From Kondoa malvinella (lineage: Eukaryota; Basidiomycota; Agaricostilbomycetes; Agaricostilbales; Kondoaceae), in NCBI GenBank assembly GCA_039545315.1, contig BCIM01000002.1, positions 2,828,331 to 2,892,330 on the forward strand: a DNA stretch of 64,000 nucleotides. The letters run 5' to 3'. Made by a program: the position numbers and the translations under genes. Below are positions 11,966 to 23,612 of this stretch, piece after piece (the first letter of the stretch is position 1; every line of letters begins with the position of its first letter). Below the pieces are notes generated by a model that saw nothing but the letters and a program-made list of their open reading frames with translations, was not told the DNA's origin and ran no database searches.

Positions 11966-12637
11966 AGGCAAAGGGGAAGAAGAGAAATTGTTGGGATCTG
12001 CATAACAGCGGTATTTTGTCGGAGTGTGAAGCCCTTTCTCTGGAACAACCCAAAGACAGCCAATCTGGTTGATTCTAGCATAGAAGTGAGTAGCAGTGAG
12101 ACAGAATAGCAAAAGACTCGTTGCAACAGGGCAAGATCGGTCAACATAATTTCCAAGTTTTGCTCCAAGTTGTGTTCCAAGACCGCCATGTATCTTACAC
12201 CTTCCGTGTATGCTATGCTAAAGTTATCGATCGCTGCGCCCGCCAGACTGTCGCTGCTACTCTTCCTGGCTGGTTGATTTGGCAGGAGACCAGGGCAATA
12301 CTTAAAGGGTCTCAGAGCACCTCCAAGCATGCTTTCTAAAGGTGTTGTGAATGCACAGGTGTGCTAGTCATGCCTGTTTGGGCGCTTTCAGCGTCTTAAT
12401 GGCTAGGATACCTAACTAAGTCTTTGCGCAAAATGCCTTGAGTGGCCAAAATATGTCCACAGGCTTCCGCTAAGCTGTAGAGCACATATATGCATACATA
12501 CTTGACTGCAGTAGGCATATTAGCACGCTAGACTTCTTTGTTGGAGGCGCTTGGAGGCGTCTTGGAGCAAACTTGGGAAACTTGGGAATTGCCATGACCG
12601 CAAGCAAGATTGCTCGACCACAAACATCGATGAGGTG
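11966..12637. other. Intergenic region between divergent GH32 and helicase genes
   Basis: About 670 bases. Open frames on the minus strand (12,330-11,962) could hold a missing GH32 5' exon but show no convincing signal peptide. A short direct repeat of TTGGAGGCG occurs at about 12,540-12,560. No other element is recognised. Confidence 0.35.
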
Positions 12638-15194
12638 ATGCGCCAGATGATGCGCCTCGCTCGTATACCCAGAGCTACACATGTTATACCCCGAGTCAGA
12701 CCTTTGCTATACCCAAAGGACCTTCATACCTCGATACCAATTGTGTCAAACTCTAGAGTCGAAGCGGCACCTCGATACTATGACCTTAGACCTTATCAGA
12801 TTGAATGCCTTGACGCTTGCCTTGAAGCTCTTGGGAGAGGCGTGCACAGAATAGGCATCTCTTCGCCGACGTCCGTGTTTCTATTTCTTCTTTGTCAATG
12901 CATTGTTGATTTCCACGAGCAGTGGGTCAGGCAAGACATCCATCTTCGCAAAGGTAGATGACCACAACCTCAATAGAATGGTGGTTGATCGGCGATCCAG
13001 CTACTGGACCGAATTCCATCAAGAGGAACCAACGCAACTCGAGTATTAATCCTCGTCGGGTCTGTAGAACTAGCCCGTCAAGCTTCCATCCGGATTAAAG
13101 AGACCAACCCATGCTACACAGTCGAAATTGAACAAGGTATCAACATCGCCAGCGGTCTGGCCGACGTGACCGTTGCTACTGTACAAACCCTCATTTCAGC
13201 TACGCGATTAGAGAAGTTTGATCCAGCATTGTACAAATGTGTGATTGTGGATGAAGCTCATCATGCGGTCGCATCGACTTGGCTGCAAGTTTTGAAACAC
13301 TTTGATCCTACTTTATCTGAAAAGGCGAATGTCGATGTCCAAGAAGCAGCAGAAGATGTTGAAGAACCACAAGCTGACGCTCTTCTTGTTGATGAAAATC
13401 TGGAGTCGCAATTACTAGAAACATCGAATGATCTAACGCCAATGAACATCATGGGCTTTTCCGCTACTCTGACAAGGCACGATGGACTGGCGCTGGAAGC
13501 GGCTTTTGATGAAGTCGTCTATCACAAGTGAGCTTCCTGGTATACACCTGTATTGGTAGACTTATGATGTGGCAGGGACTTTATCGATATGATCAACGAG
13601 AAATGGCTCAGTCCGTAAGCATGGAAAGCTCAGTATCTTGTATCAGTATTGACGTGTCCATCAAGCGTCTGCTTTACCACCATCAACTCGAAAGTTAATC
13701 TAGCAGAAGTTAAAGTCGTACGCCTTGCTATTTCAGACGAAATGCAATCGGCTCAATTAGTCAATAGAGCACAGCAACAGGCGAATTCGTTCCCTCAAGT
13801 CTAGCTCAAGTCCTCGATAATCCAGAAGTGACTTCGCTCATTGTCAAAGCCTGGAAAGAAAAGGCCTCTGACCGAAAAACGACTTTGGTTTTCGGTGTCA
13901 ATGTAGCGCATTCTGAAGCATTGGCTGCGGAATTTCGTCAGATAGGCGTTGAATCAAGGGTGCTGGTTGGTACTACTCATGCTAAACTTCGGACTACAAT
14001 TATGGAAGATTTTAAGGATGGCAAAGTCAGTACTTCATCCATTTTTGAGGGATGAACTGATGAACCTCATTAGTACCCTGTGCTGGTCAATTGTGCTATT
14101 CTGACGGAAGGAGCGGATATACCTGGTATTGACTGTGTTCTGCTCGTTCGACCTACTCTCAGCCGGAATCTGTTCTCGCAAGTGAGTATCCTCGTCGAGC
14201 TGTAGATAATGTACCGACGTATTGCGCAGATGATCGGTCGTGGCTTAAGATTGAGCCCAGGTACTGGCAAGACGGACTGCTTGATACTCGATGTCGTCGG
14301 CAATTTGAGACATGGTCTCGTCTGTTCACCCTCTTTGTTTGGTCTACCTGCGTACACTGATCTAGACGGTCAGTGATGCAATACCGCAAGATCTGCCTGT
14401 GCTTATAACAATGATAGGAACGACCGCTGAGGAACTGCAAGCAATGAGCGAAAGTCAACCCAGAGACGCCAACAGCATGACGGGCACCGTCGGGGACGAG
14501 CTGGATTATAAGGATTTGACCGTAGAGGAGCTACTTGGTCAAGGCAGCACTACTGGTAATCTTCCTCTTCATCGCATCAGTCCGAACCACTGGGTCTCTT
14601 GCGGGCAAAGTCTATATGTGCTTGAATTGTTTAACGAGGGATTTATACGCGTGAGGAACACTGGCTCAGGTACTTTCAAGCAATCCTTTTGTATCGTCAA
14701 AGCTTAATCGTGTACCTCGTACAGGTTACATGGCAATGTACACTCGACAGATTCCACCTATGGAAGAAGAAAACAGGAAGTTTGTCTACGCCAAGCCAGT
14801 TCCGCTTATGTCAGAGCCAGAGGAAGATCTAGATCGCATCATCCGTACTTGCGATACTTGGGTCAAGCAAAGAAACAGCGGGCTCGGCCAACTAGTGCTT
14901 CGCTCCGCTGCTTGGAGACAGAAGCCTGCTACCGAAAAGCAAAAGAATTATGTGAAGAAGCGACTTGGCGACGACACTGCTTCCTTTCTCGCTCGTGTTG
15001 GACCGAATGTTGCTGTACCGACTCTCACGAAAGGTCAAGCTTCGACTATAATGGCTCTGCTCAACCATGGTGCGAAGGGGCGCCTTGAAAAGCTCGATAA
15101 AGCATACAACAAAGAACAGACAAAGTTGGCAAAGGAGAAGCAGAAACAGGAGCGGCAGCAAGTCAAGATTGGACGGCTCGGAAGAGGGGGATGA
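12638..15194 (+). CDS. IRC3: Mitochondrial ATP-dependent DNA helicase, Irc3 type (superfamily 2)
   Basis: The spliced protein has [15 protein letters not shown] (Q-motif region) and Walker A SGSGKTS, created by joining two exons near 12,920. It continues with motif Ia ([14 protein letters not shown]), DEAHH as motif II near 13,250, [11 protein letters not shown] as motif III, and motif VI as [18 protein letters not shown]. The long Asp/Glu-rich insert between motifs II and III and the Lys/Gln-rich C-terminus fit fungal Irc3, a double-stranded-DNA translocase that helps maintain mitochondrial DNA. I start it at the ATG at 12,638 because the following residues ([20 protein letters not shown]) form an arginine-rich, acid-free presequence suited to mitochondrial import. 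Several introns of 45-60 bases interrupt it. Convergent with the protease gene downstream. Confidence 0.88.
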
Positions 15195-15322
15195 ATCTCG
15201 CTTGACTACGGCGGCTAATCAAGTGAGTGAGCTACGCACAAGCATGGCGACTTATAGCTCATTTCATACGCAGATATGTACACCTGATCATCAACAATAC
15301 CAAAAAGCGTCCATGTTCGAAG

Positions 15323-17767
15323 TCACAAATGCCTGGCTACGATAAATAGCCCGACCAAACAAACCGACAGCATGGAAACTGTATCTTTCCCAGCGCTGCT
15401 AGTCAAGCGAATGCGAGAGCCAGTTTCAGCCGAGGGATTGCGAGCTGCTCTGTTCGTGCTGCCTGCCGCGCTTGTACTGCGCGAAGTGCCTTTTCCTGTG
15501 TCCGGTACGGGAAGAGGATTGCCAATAGCAGCTGCAAGACCGACCTGCTGCGAAGGTCAAAAGGTTCAAGGGATGGCGGCGAACAGTACGTACAGCTTTA
15601 TTATCGTAGTCGTAAACGCTCACGACCGATTTCAGCATAGTATCACCATAGATACCAAAGGCGGTGCCTTCAGGGCTCGCGAGCTGCGGGACAGATAGTC
15701 AATCACAATGAAGAGCGCGATTGCGATTGTGCTTACACTTCCGTCTGCCATGACGCCTAGCATACAGACACCTGCCTGTACTTCGCCCAAGTTGAGATCC
15801 TCCGTGTCCCAAAAGAAGATTTGTCCGCCGTACGAGAAGCCGAGTTGAAGCGCTGCCAATTCATCGCAAGGCATCACGAAGCTTGTTGTGCCGGCTTCCG
15901 TACCAGCTGATGTTGCTCCGATGGATTGCATCAGGGCAGCAGCGGATGTAGCAGGTAGGTAGGTCTGCCAGCGCTTTAGTGCAAGCCGATACAACCTTTA
16001 GAGGTATACTGACGAGCGTCGTTCCCGTATCGAAAATCGCCAACGCTTCACTGCCAGGAATGTGCTCTCCGTTGTTTGTCAGTCCTTGCTGGTCGATCAT
16101 CCAGTATGCAGCTTTGACGAGGTCTCTGTTCGACGACTTAGCCAGCAGAAATTATGGGCGAAGAGGCTTGACTGACTGATAGTACACATTTCCTTGGAAA
16201 GTGCTGCATGACAAGAGTCAGCGAAAGACCGCCTCATATGATTACAGACCGACCTCGAATCGACGGCACCGAGGATGAGAGATCCACCAAAGACCTCCTG
16301 TCCAGCTTCAGCTGCGAGCTTCTGGTATGGCAGAACAGCAGCGCTATTTTCTGAGCCAACTAAATGCTTCTCAGCATCTGCCAACAAGGCTCCTTCAGGG
16401 AGACATACCAGATGCTGCAGCAACAAGCTTCTGGCCATCTTCAATGCCAGCAACATCTACCTTCTTTGTCGAAGCAGGCTTCGGAGCATGCCAGGGTTTG
16501 CCAATAGGTCGATAAGCTTTCATTGATCCTCTTTCTGGCAAGGATCTCTTTCGAGCAGACACAGAGTCTCTTCCACGAGCGAGGTAGAAAGTGAAGACAT
16601 TCGAAGCGAGCTGGTTGCTCTCCACGAGGTTTTCGAAGAAGTTCTTTTCGCCAGTCGCGCTTAATGATTGGACTACGCTGGTTTCAGTAACTACAGAAGG
16701 ACATCCGTGGATCCACTCACAGCCCATTCCCATTAGACCATCCCAAGGAGCAGCCCATTGTCCTTGGAAGTGAGTAGCTAGAGCCATAGGCTGACTAGGG
16801 ACGGTCAGATTGCCAACAGTGATTGTGTCCGCCAACATTTCTCCTGCAGAACGATCACGATGAGCCTTTACCGGCGAATCAAGGCAACTCACCATCGATA
16901 GCTCCACTGCCGTATCTTATCGCTGTCAAGCAGAATTTAGTGGACATAATGAGAAAGCTCAAAGACATCCTCACAGAAGCTATTACCGAGATCTTTTGCT
17001 GTTGTTGACGAATCCGCAGAGAAGGTGTTCGCTCGCTGTGAGACCAGAGCTGGACCATATACTTCACTGTCTACGCCTACGCTGTTCTCGGAAGGCACCC
17101 TGTGAGGTGTCCCGAGGTCAGTGGTGGTTTAGCGGCTAGGTCTAGGCAAGCGAACCAGAGGTCAGAAGAGCCAGTACTGTAATTTGTCAGCTAATCTTGA
17201 GAAATGGACAAGAGGCAAACATACTCGAAATCGATGCCGAAGATCTGAGGTGGACTTCCTATCTCGATGTTACCATCTGTGAAAGAACAAAAATGAGCAT
17301 GAACAATCAGATATAGTGCTGCAACTTACAGTATGAAGAATCAACACTAGGGTCCGAATAAGACAGATGCACAAGTTCGCTTCTACTACTCACCCAGCTT
17401 GATAGTCTAAGAAGGGCAGATATCAGCTTGAAGGGCAATAATTGGTATAGAAAGGTGACCTACCGACGATTAAGGGTATCTCCTGTTGTCGCTTGACCTT
17501 TTGCTTTCGTTGCTCTTCCATCAATTCATCTTCGTGTTTCATTCCTCTTTTCGCCAGATACCTCTTCAAATTCGCCTGATTGATCTCAACCTTGGCCCTC
17601 ATTTGCATTCGATCTCGTCTGAGGAATTCTGGGTTGACAGTCCCATTTTCGAAGCGTTTGCTCACATGATGACGAGTTCGGTCAAGCTTGAACGCATGAA
17701 TCTTATCTTGCAGACCAGCCACGGACAGTATTTGAAGCAAGAAACACAACGACAGATGAACCAGCAT
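15323..17767 (-). CDS. Pepsin-family (A1) aspartic protease with C-terminal hydrophobic anchor
   Basis: The start at 17,767 gives a signal peptide (MLVHLSLCFLLQILSVAGLQ) and a basic propeptide. The first active-site loop is DTGSSDLWFA near 17,150, created by splicing, and the second is IFDTGTTLVSIP near 16,020. Between them are the flap-region IRYGSGAIDGE and a Gly/Trp-rich stretch (WDGLMGMGCEW). After the GIYGDTMLKSVVSVYDYD block, the equivalent of the usual C-terminal lobe, the chain continues with about 70 Ser/Thr/Arg-rich residues and ends in MLSVCLVGLFIVARHL, which could be a GPI-addition or tail-anchor signal. That makes a yapsin-like, wall- or membrane-tethered protease the best reading. 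It has many short introns, so individual joins are tentative. Confidence 0.85.
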
Positions 17768-17931
17768 CTAGATTGTCGATTTGACCATTCGAGGTGCAAG
17801 ATGCGAAAAGGTCGATAAGGACATCTTTTCGACGAGGTAAGAATGTAATGGAATCGGTACAGTTGGCACGAGGGTCGCCATGAATACTCCCAATTGGTTA
17901 CGAGTACAAAGGGGACATCAGAAGGAGAGCT

Positions 17932-18207
17932 CTAAGGCCGGAAGTATACGCGAAGAAGAGCAATTCTGTTGCCCTTGGAGAGCTTGGCCTTGACTGCACG
18001 GCCAGCTGAGACAGTCATCTGGTAAAGCATGTAGAGAGGCAGCTGCTCATTGAGGAATTGCGGCAAGAGCGTCCCTTCGCGAGAATCACAGAGGTCTAAC
18101 AACACGGAAGCTTATGAGCAGACAGGATACATGCTTTTGAGTGTATGAGAGCTGCAGCTGAACAACACGGCTCACGATGATGGTGTCTCGTCAACCGTAT
18201 TGGGCAT
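17932..18207 (-). CDS. Small uncharacterised protein, about 70 residues, 5' end uncertain
   Basis: The 3' exon (18,110-17,932) has a well-composed reading frame: VLLDLCDSREGTLL, then FLNEQLPLYMLYQMT, then a basic stretch AGRAVKAKLSKGN and the C-terminus LLRVYFRP. It begins after a plausible AG at about 18,111. A likely first Met codon is at 18,207 (MPNTVDETPS) with a GTGAGC donor, but the phases do not match exactly, so the join is not settled. I do not recognise the family. If the start is at 18,207, only 24 bases separate it from the FRG1 start codon on the other strand. Confidence 0.5.
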
Positions 18208-18231
18208 CACTGCTCTCTTCCGCTATCCGCC

Positions 18232-19436
18232 ATGTCCAAATTGAAATTCAAAGGCGAGCCTACGAAAAAGAAGAAGCGAAAGCACAGAGAAGTCACAGAA
18301 GATGCAACCGTAGCAGAAGGCGAGACTGAATTCGAAGGCTGGGTCAATACACCGACCGCTTTACATGCTCATGGCCCTCGTTCGTGCTTATCCCCTGAGT
18401 GTGGCTATTCTAATTAGCTGGTCAGTGTATGTGCTGCACCCGCCTACGAGTGGAATTCCTGCTACTTGTCTCGCTATCAACCCTTCACTGAACAGAGTCA
18501 ACGCTCATGCATTCGAAGAAGACCATGATCTGCAGGCTGATCCAAGCGATATAAACCATGTCTTTGTTTGTACTCAGTAGGTCTCCCTCTGCCCATTGTG
18601 CCAGATTCTCGCTGATTAGACGATAGTGTCCCAGAATCAGAGACGAAATTCACCTTACGCTCAGCCAACAGTGCGTTCTTCTCTCTCCTTTCTGGATGAT
18701 GTTAAAGTGATGCGATACTCTACAGATCGATTTCTAGCAATAGACAAACACGGCACAGTAACAGCAGACAGTGAAGCTCGCGGAGCACAAGAAGAATTCG
18801 AGCTCGTTCCTTCCTCTTCACTCGCACCCAGCGCCAATTCCATCAAAGGCAAAAGCACTACGATCGAAGAAAAGTATGCTATAAAATCAGTGCTTTACAA
18901 TCGATTCTTGTCTGTGGATGAAGTAGCAGGAGGGAGGATTGAATACCGAGGTGATGCGGAAGAAGTAGGGGATGATGAATTGTGGATTGTGAAAATGCAG
19001 GCGAGGTTTGTGGGCGAATTGGAAAAGAGGCAGCAGAGTGAAAGAAAGACGAAAGCGACGGATGATGGGTTGGTCATTATTGGTGGTGATGTGAAGGACG
19101 CCGAGAATAAGGTCAGTCACCAACGAGGTGCCGTGTTCTGGCCTTCTTCCGCTTGTTGTAACTTGCACTGATTGAATCATGTCGATTAAGATGATCATGA
19201 ATATGCAAGCACGCGGTGCAGGTCGACTAGTCACATCATTAGAAGACAAGCATGAGCTAAAGAAGGCTAGAAAAGAGGGCAGGAGTGAGTGGTTTCTCAA
19301 TGTGTATACTTTGATACTGACGTGAGTATAGTCGCGGAAGCTATGCTTGATAGGAGGAAGAAGTTGAAGAGGTATGTCACTCTCATTGAGCGGATCAGGA
19401 AGGTGCTGATGATAGAACAGCGATCGGTATTGCTGA
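18232..19436 (+). CDS. FRG1: FRG1-family protein (beta-trefoil, actin-bundling / RNA-associated)
   Basis: The N-terminus MSKLKFKGEPTKKKKRKHRE is the basic nuclear and nucleolar signal typical of FRG1. The central domain is the fascin-like beta-trefoil: TKFTLRSA is not seen intact, but YSTDRFLAIDKHGTVTADSE and NRFLSVDEVAGGRIEY are the expected trefoil repeats. The C-terminus is also diagnostic: MQARGAGRLVTSLEDKHELK, then AEAMLDRRKKLKSDRYC, the last part created by splicing into an exon that stops at 19,436. FRG1 proteins sit in the nucleolus and Cajal bodies, associate with spliceosomes and bundle actin. There are four or five introns. The gene is head-to-head with the small gene at 17,932-18,207. 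Confidence 0.9.
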
Positions 19437-20084
19437 ATGCTGTCCGTCAATCAAGTATGGTCTCGATAAGTCGGAAACCTCAAGCTCGCCTAGCTCTTTA
19501 TTGTGCCAGTATGGTATAACTGTCCTCTGGCATGGTCGCAAAGTCTAACAGCAAGACTAGCGTACCGTGGAGCATTCGCGCCGGTCAGATTGGCTCAAGC
19601 TATCAACCTCTGCGCTGGGACTCGGGAATCTCGCGAATAGACCAACAATGTATCATATGAACCGTGTGTACGCCTGCAGCCCTATTCAGACACTTTAGAA
19701 CGCGAGTGGCGTAGACCTGCATGACTTTCCAAAATTTTGCAACCCTCTCTTTTCTTCTTGAATACAAAATCTGGCACTACGGTGTAACAGATAACTCTGC
19801 TTTTCAATTCTGGATCGCGTAGCTGCGCCTTTTACTGGGTACAGCAACAAGAAGCGTTGTCGGATTCCATAGGCAGTCAGAACGAACCGAAAAGACCTCT
19901 CTAGAGTCTTGTCGAGCTCTTCTAAGCTCATTAAGGCTATTGTGTCTTTCCAACACATTCCATCCACCTGCAATTGTAGCCAAAGCATCAAAGGACAGGG
20001 CAGCTTTTGGGCGACTTTGCATGATTTGGCACAAAGTCGTGAATCCTCTTGTAATAGAACCACGAAGCAGCAGCATACAGACAA
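19437..20084. other. Intergenic stretch with no supported gene
   Basis: Two overlapping minus-strand frames at 19,695-20,091 have no stop for 95-129 codons but no domain, no splice support and low-complexity-free yet unfamiliar sequence. They lie where the BUB2 promoter should be. I do not call a gene here. Confidence 0.35.
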
Positions 20085-21226
20085 ATGTCATTAGAATTGG
20101 ACAAGCTTCTCTCTAGACCTCACAAATCATCACACGAGAGCAAATTATCCCAAGTGCGACGCGTGATTTTGACAGACGGCCTGCCTGACACTGTACGCCC
20201 TGTGTACCATGCACATATCACGCAAGCTGAGGCCTTGTACAGAATCAAGAACAACGACCAGCTCTGTGGAAACTATTGCTTCGACTCTCGCCTTCGCTCG
20301 TACCTGCGGATTATTATGCTCTAATACAAAGAGAGCCTTCGTTCGCTTATGACAAGATTCGGAATGATACGTTTAGGACATTGGCGACGGATGTAGAATT
20401 CAGGCAGAAAGTAGGCGAAGAGAGGTTGGTGAGGTTGTTGGATGCCTTCGTTTGGCGAAATGGTCCGTCTATCTTCCTGTTGACTTTTTGAGGATGCAGG
20501 TCAATGTGATTGACAGAATCGACTTCAATGGGCTTCACTTATGTCCAAGGAATGAACGTCCTCGCTGCGCCTTTCCTCTATACACTACCTTCTGAGCTAG
20601 AAGCGTTCCATTGCTTTTGTTCCTTCATTGAGCATAGCTGTCCGCTTTATGTTCAGCCTACGCTTGAAGGTGTGCATAGAGGGTTGAAGGTGCGCTTGTA
20701 CCTTTATAGTCTAGGCGTCGCTGAGGGCAGGAGCAGCTCGTGGATAGATGCTTGGAGACGGTCGATCCTGAACTATATGCGTATTTACGGTCAAAGAATC
20801 TACAAGCGGAAATCTATGCCTTTCCTTGTGGGTTTTGCTTTCACTCCGCTGCAAGATGCAGCTGATGAAATGTGATGCCTACAGCCGTCCTCACATTCTG
20901 CGCCTGCACACCACCTCTGTCACAAGTACTGCATCTTTGGGACTTCTTGCTCGCCTATGGAGTGCATATGAACATCCTTTGCGTTGTAGCTCAGCTTTTC
21001 CTCATGCGAGATGATCTACTTTCAAGCAAATCGTACGTCTCCTTTCATTTCATCAGCGGTTATTGACCTCAGAGTGCTTAGTCCAATGGCATTATTACGC
21101 AACATGCCTCCGTTACAAGCTAGACAATGCATCATGCTCGCCTGTGGGTTCCTAGCGGATATACCGGAGCAACTGTATGATGTATTAGCGAGACATCCGT
21201 ATGACGAAGGGCTGGTGTTAGAGTAG
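20085..21226 (+). CDS. BUB2: Mitotic-exit checkpoint GTPase-activating protein Bub2 (TBC domain)
   Basis: The spliced frame follows fungal Bub2 / fission yeast Cdc16 closely. RRVILTDGLPDT is joined across an intron to NQEQRPALWKLLLRL, and then come DYYALIQREPSFAYDKIRND and TFRTLATDVEFRQKV. MGFTYVQGMNVLAAPFLYT contains the TBC YxQ glutamine finger, followed by CPLYVQPTLEGVHRGLK, ETVDPELYAYLRSKNLQAE and LHLWDFLLAYGVHMNILCVV. The TBC arginine finger expected in the IRxD block is present as KIRND. Bub2 with Bfa1 stimulates GTP hydrolysis by the Ras-like Tem1 at spindle pole bodies and so holds mitotic exit until the spindle is positioned. Introns lie at about 20,193, 20,461, 20,690 and 20,830, and near 21,030. 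Confidence 0.92.
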
Positions 21227-21365
21227 GAAGTATGTACTGTGCGTGTAGATAGCTGTTTCAAGGACATGTAAATTGCTGACGTGATAATCGTCACAGGGCC
21301 TATTTTTGATCGTTCGGCTCATTATTCAGCTTGTCTTCATACCACCGTTGCACGCCATTAGCAAG

Positions 21366-22303
21366 ATGGTCACTTCTACATTCACATCAAAGCTACAAGG
21401 CAAGAAAGTCGTCATCGTAGGCGGATCAAGGTGAGCATTCCGCTCAACCTGAATACGATCACTAATCAGTTCCAAAGCGGCATCGGGTTCTCCGTCGCTC
21501 AAGCCTGTCTCGAATTTGGCTCAGAAGTCATCATCGCTTCCTCTAACCAACAACGCGTCGATGAAGCCGTCAAGCGTCTACAAGCTTCCACTTCTGACGC
21601 CTCCAAAGTCTCGGGAAAGACAATCAACCTTTCTCGAGGCTCGAAAGGACCCAGTAGTATAGATAAGAGTGTGGAAGAGCTTTTGAAGAGTATTGGGAAG
21701 TTTGATCATTATGTTCATTCTGCCGGAGAGAATCTTTCGTTTGGTCCGATCAGTGAGGTGGATTTCGAAGCTGCGGATAAGATGTTTGAGTAAGTTTGTC
21801 GTCTCTCGATATGGAGGCATGAACCTGATGCAAGTGAATTAGCGTGCGCTATTTCGGGCCCATGGCTGCTGCAAAGGCGATCTCAAAGCATGGTTTGATG
21901 AATGAGGGAGGATCAATGAGTGAGTTTCTAATACTATACTGATTGCATTGCTCATTCTAGAATAGCTCTGACAACTGGAACTGTCTACCTCAAACCACAC
22001 GAAGGATGGAGCATGATCGCCGGTGTCGCAGGAGCAGTCGTCAGTCTTACAAGAGCCCTAGCAGTCGATCTGGCACCGCTTCGGGTCAATTGTGTTTCCC
22101 CGGGTCCTGTCAAGACTGAATTATGGGACGGGGTACCGAAAGATCAGCTAGACAAAATGTTGGAAGGTTTCAAGAAGTCGAGCTTGACGGATAAGGTCGC
22201 CATACCTGAGGACACGGCAGAAAGCTACCTTGGTTGTATGAGGGATGGAAGCTTGACTGGTCAGACTATTGTGACGGAGGGCGGAATGCTGTTGAAGAGC
22301 TAG
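21366..22303 (+). CDS. Short-chain dehydrogenase/reductase-fold protein lacking the catalytic Tyr-Lys pair
   Basis: The Rossmann N-terminus reads GKKVVIVGGSSGIGFSVAQA, with the GxxxGxG motif completed across the first intron, and HSAGENL stands for the NNAG motif. The C-terminal part (PLRVNCVSPGPVKTELW) is typical SDR. At the place of the YxxxK catalytic motif, twelve and eight residues before LTRALAVDL, the protein instead has Met and Val within EGWSMIAGVAGAVV. The fold and probably NAD(P) binding are kept, but classical catalysis is doubtful unless other residues substitute. There are three short introns. The last 60 coding bases and the stop codon fall inside the 331-bp tandem duplication, so this frame uses the first copy. 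Confidence 0.85.
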
Positions 22304-22905
22304 CCAGAGAATGACAGCGAGAGCTGTTGTACATTGAGGTCTGGTGCTATGAATGGACTGATGTGATTCAAAGCTGTAACGTAAAGGGTTGTCAAAGGTG
22401 CTACTGGTGTATCTGCCATTAGCAGAAGAGAGCTTCTCGCAGTAGACCCCCAGCCTCGACGTCTGCCAAACTTAGTAAGAGACCCAATTGCTCCGGTGAT
22501 CGTTCTTCCTGTAGATGCACAGAAAGCTTCTGTAGGTTCTCTTTCCTCGCTGATGAATGTACTAGAATGTCAAGGATGGAAGCTTGACTGGTCAGACTAT
22601 TGTGACGGAGGGCGGAATGCTGTTGAAGAGCTAGCCAGAGAATGACAGCGAGAGCTGTTGTACATTGAGGTCTGGTGCTATGAATGGACTGATGTGATTC
22701 AAAGCTGTAACGTAAAGGGTTGTCAAAGGTGCTACTGGTGTATCTGCCATTAGCAGAAGAGAGCTTCTCGCAGTAGACCCCCAGCCTCGACGTCTGCCAA
22801 ACTTAGTAAGAGACCCAATTGCTCCGGTGATCGTTCTTCCTGTAGATGCACAGCAAGCTTCTGTAGGTTCTCTTTCCTCGCTGATGAATGTACTAGAATG
22901 TCAAG
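22244..22905. repeat. 331-bp direct tandem duplication (two copies)
   Basis: Bases 22,244-22,574 are followed immediately by a second copy at 22,575-22,905. Reading the two line by line I see one difference, A at 22,523 against C at 22,854. Copy 1 contains the real 3' end and stop of the SDR gene plus an orphan of the last coding stretch of the opposite gene. Copy 2 contains the 3' coding part of the minus-strand gene plus an orphan SDR tail. Both genes therefore stay intact. The near-identity points to a recent event or to an assembly artefact. Confidence 0.93.
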
Positions 22906-23511
22906 GTCGCTAGCGATACGAAAGCGAGTTTGCTTCAAGATTGAATGCAGCTTGATGTATTCCTATGGTAGTAGAGCAACTGCGTGTCGCTTGTCTGTTG
23001 TGATATGCGCGGCGAATTCTACAGAAACTGCATCGATACGGTGAGCATAAGCGTGCTCATTGGCGGATCTATACTGAACTGACGGGTGTAGACTTGCTCC
23101 GATTTTAAGATAGCATCAGCGTTCCCGAGCAGCTCGAAAGCCTTGATATCTAGAGCTGGACCATACGCATATGCGAATCAGCCAAATGGCACAGACCGAT
23201 CAAAATCACTGACCTTCTATGGCACGAGAGATCAACTCGGCGCCGCGCAGCATCTCTAGCTGCTCTGCCAGACCATGCTGCAAAGCGACAATGTCTTCTC
23301 GTTGCCTGTCTAGTCTCTCGGTCAAGGCGAGCACCTGGCTCTGATAATCAGTTTAAAGGAATAAGAAGCACAACGGCCCTCTGCATGATCTACTCACATT
23401 CTTTCGCTTGTAGGAAAAGCTTCGCGGTTCAGCCAGTTCGAAGCTACCTGCAGCAGGTGTTGACGAGGATAGGCGCGCAGCTGTTTCCGGTGAGCAGTGG
23501 TTGAGGCTCAT
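22750..23511 (-). CDS. Uncharacterised coiled-coil protein
   Basis: From the ATG at 23,511 (MSLNHCSPETAARLSSST) a Ser/Pro-rich start leads across a GTGAGT intron into a helical stretch (SQVLALTERLDRQREDIVAL, then EQLEMLRGAELISRAIE) with heptad-like spacing. A third exon near 23,110-23,160 reads LDIKAFELLGNADAILKSEQ. The final exon (KLHSILKQTRFRIASDLDI to LLREALFC) stops at 22,750. The join between the last two exons is unresolved. About 52 C-terminal codons lie in copy 2 of the tandem duplication; copy 1 would change one Ala to Ser. Size and helix content recall kinetochore or tethering subunits, but I do not recognise a family. Confidence 0.6.
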
Positions 23512-23612
23512 GGAGCAGGCCAGAGTGCCTAGCTGCACTAGTAGCGACCCATGAAGTGGCAGTCGCTCTCCTTGACTTGTAACGACTCGAGTGCGCTTGA
23601 CTTTCGACGGCC

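Noticed and set aside
19695..20091. Two long minus-strand frames upstream of BUB2
   Set aside because: They overlap in different frames, show no motif and no splice logic, and occupy the BUB2 promoter region.
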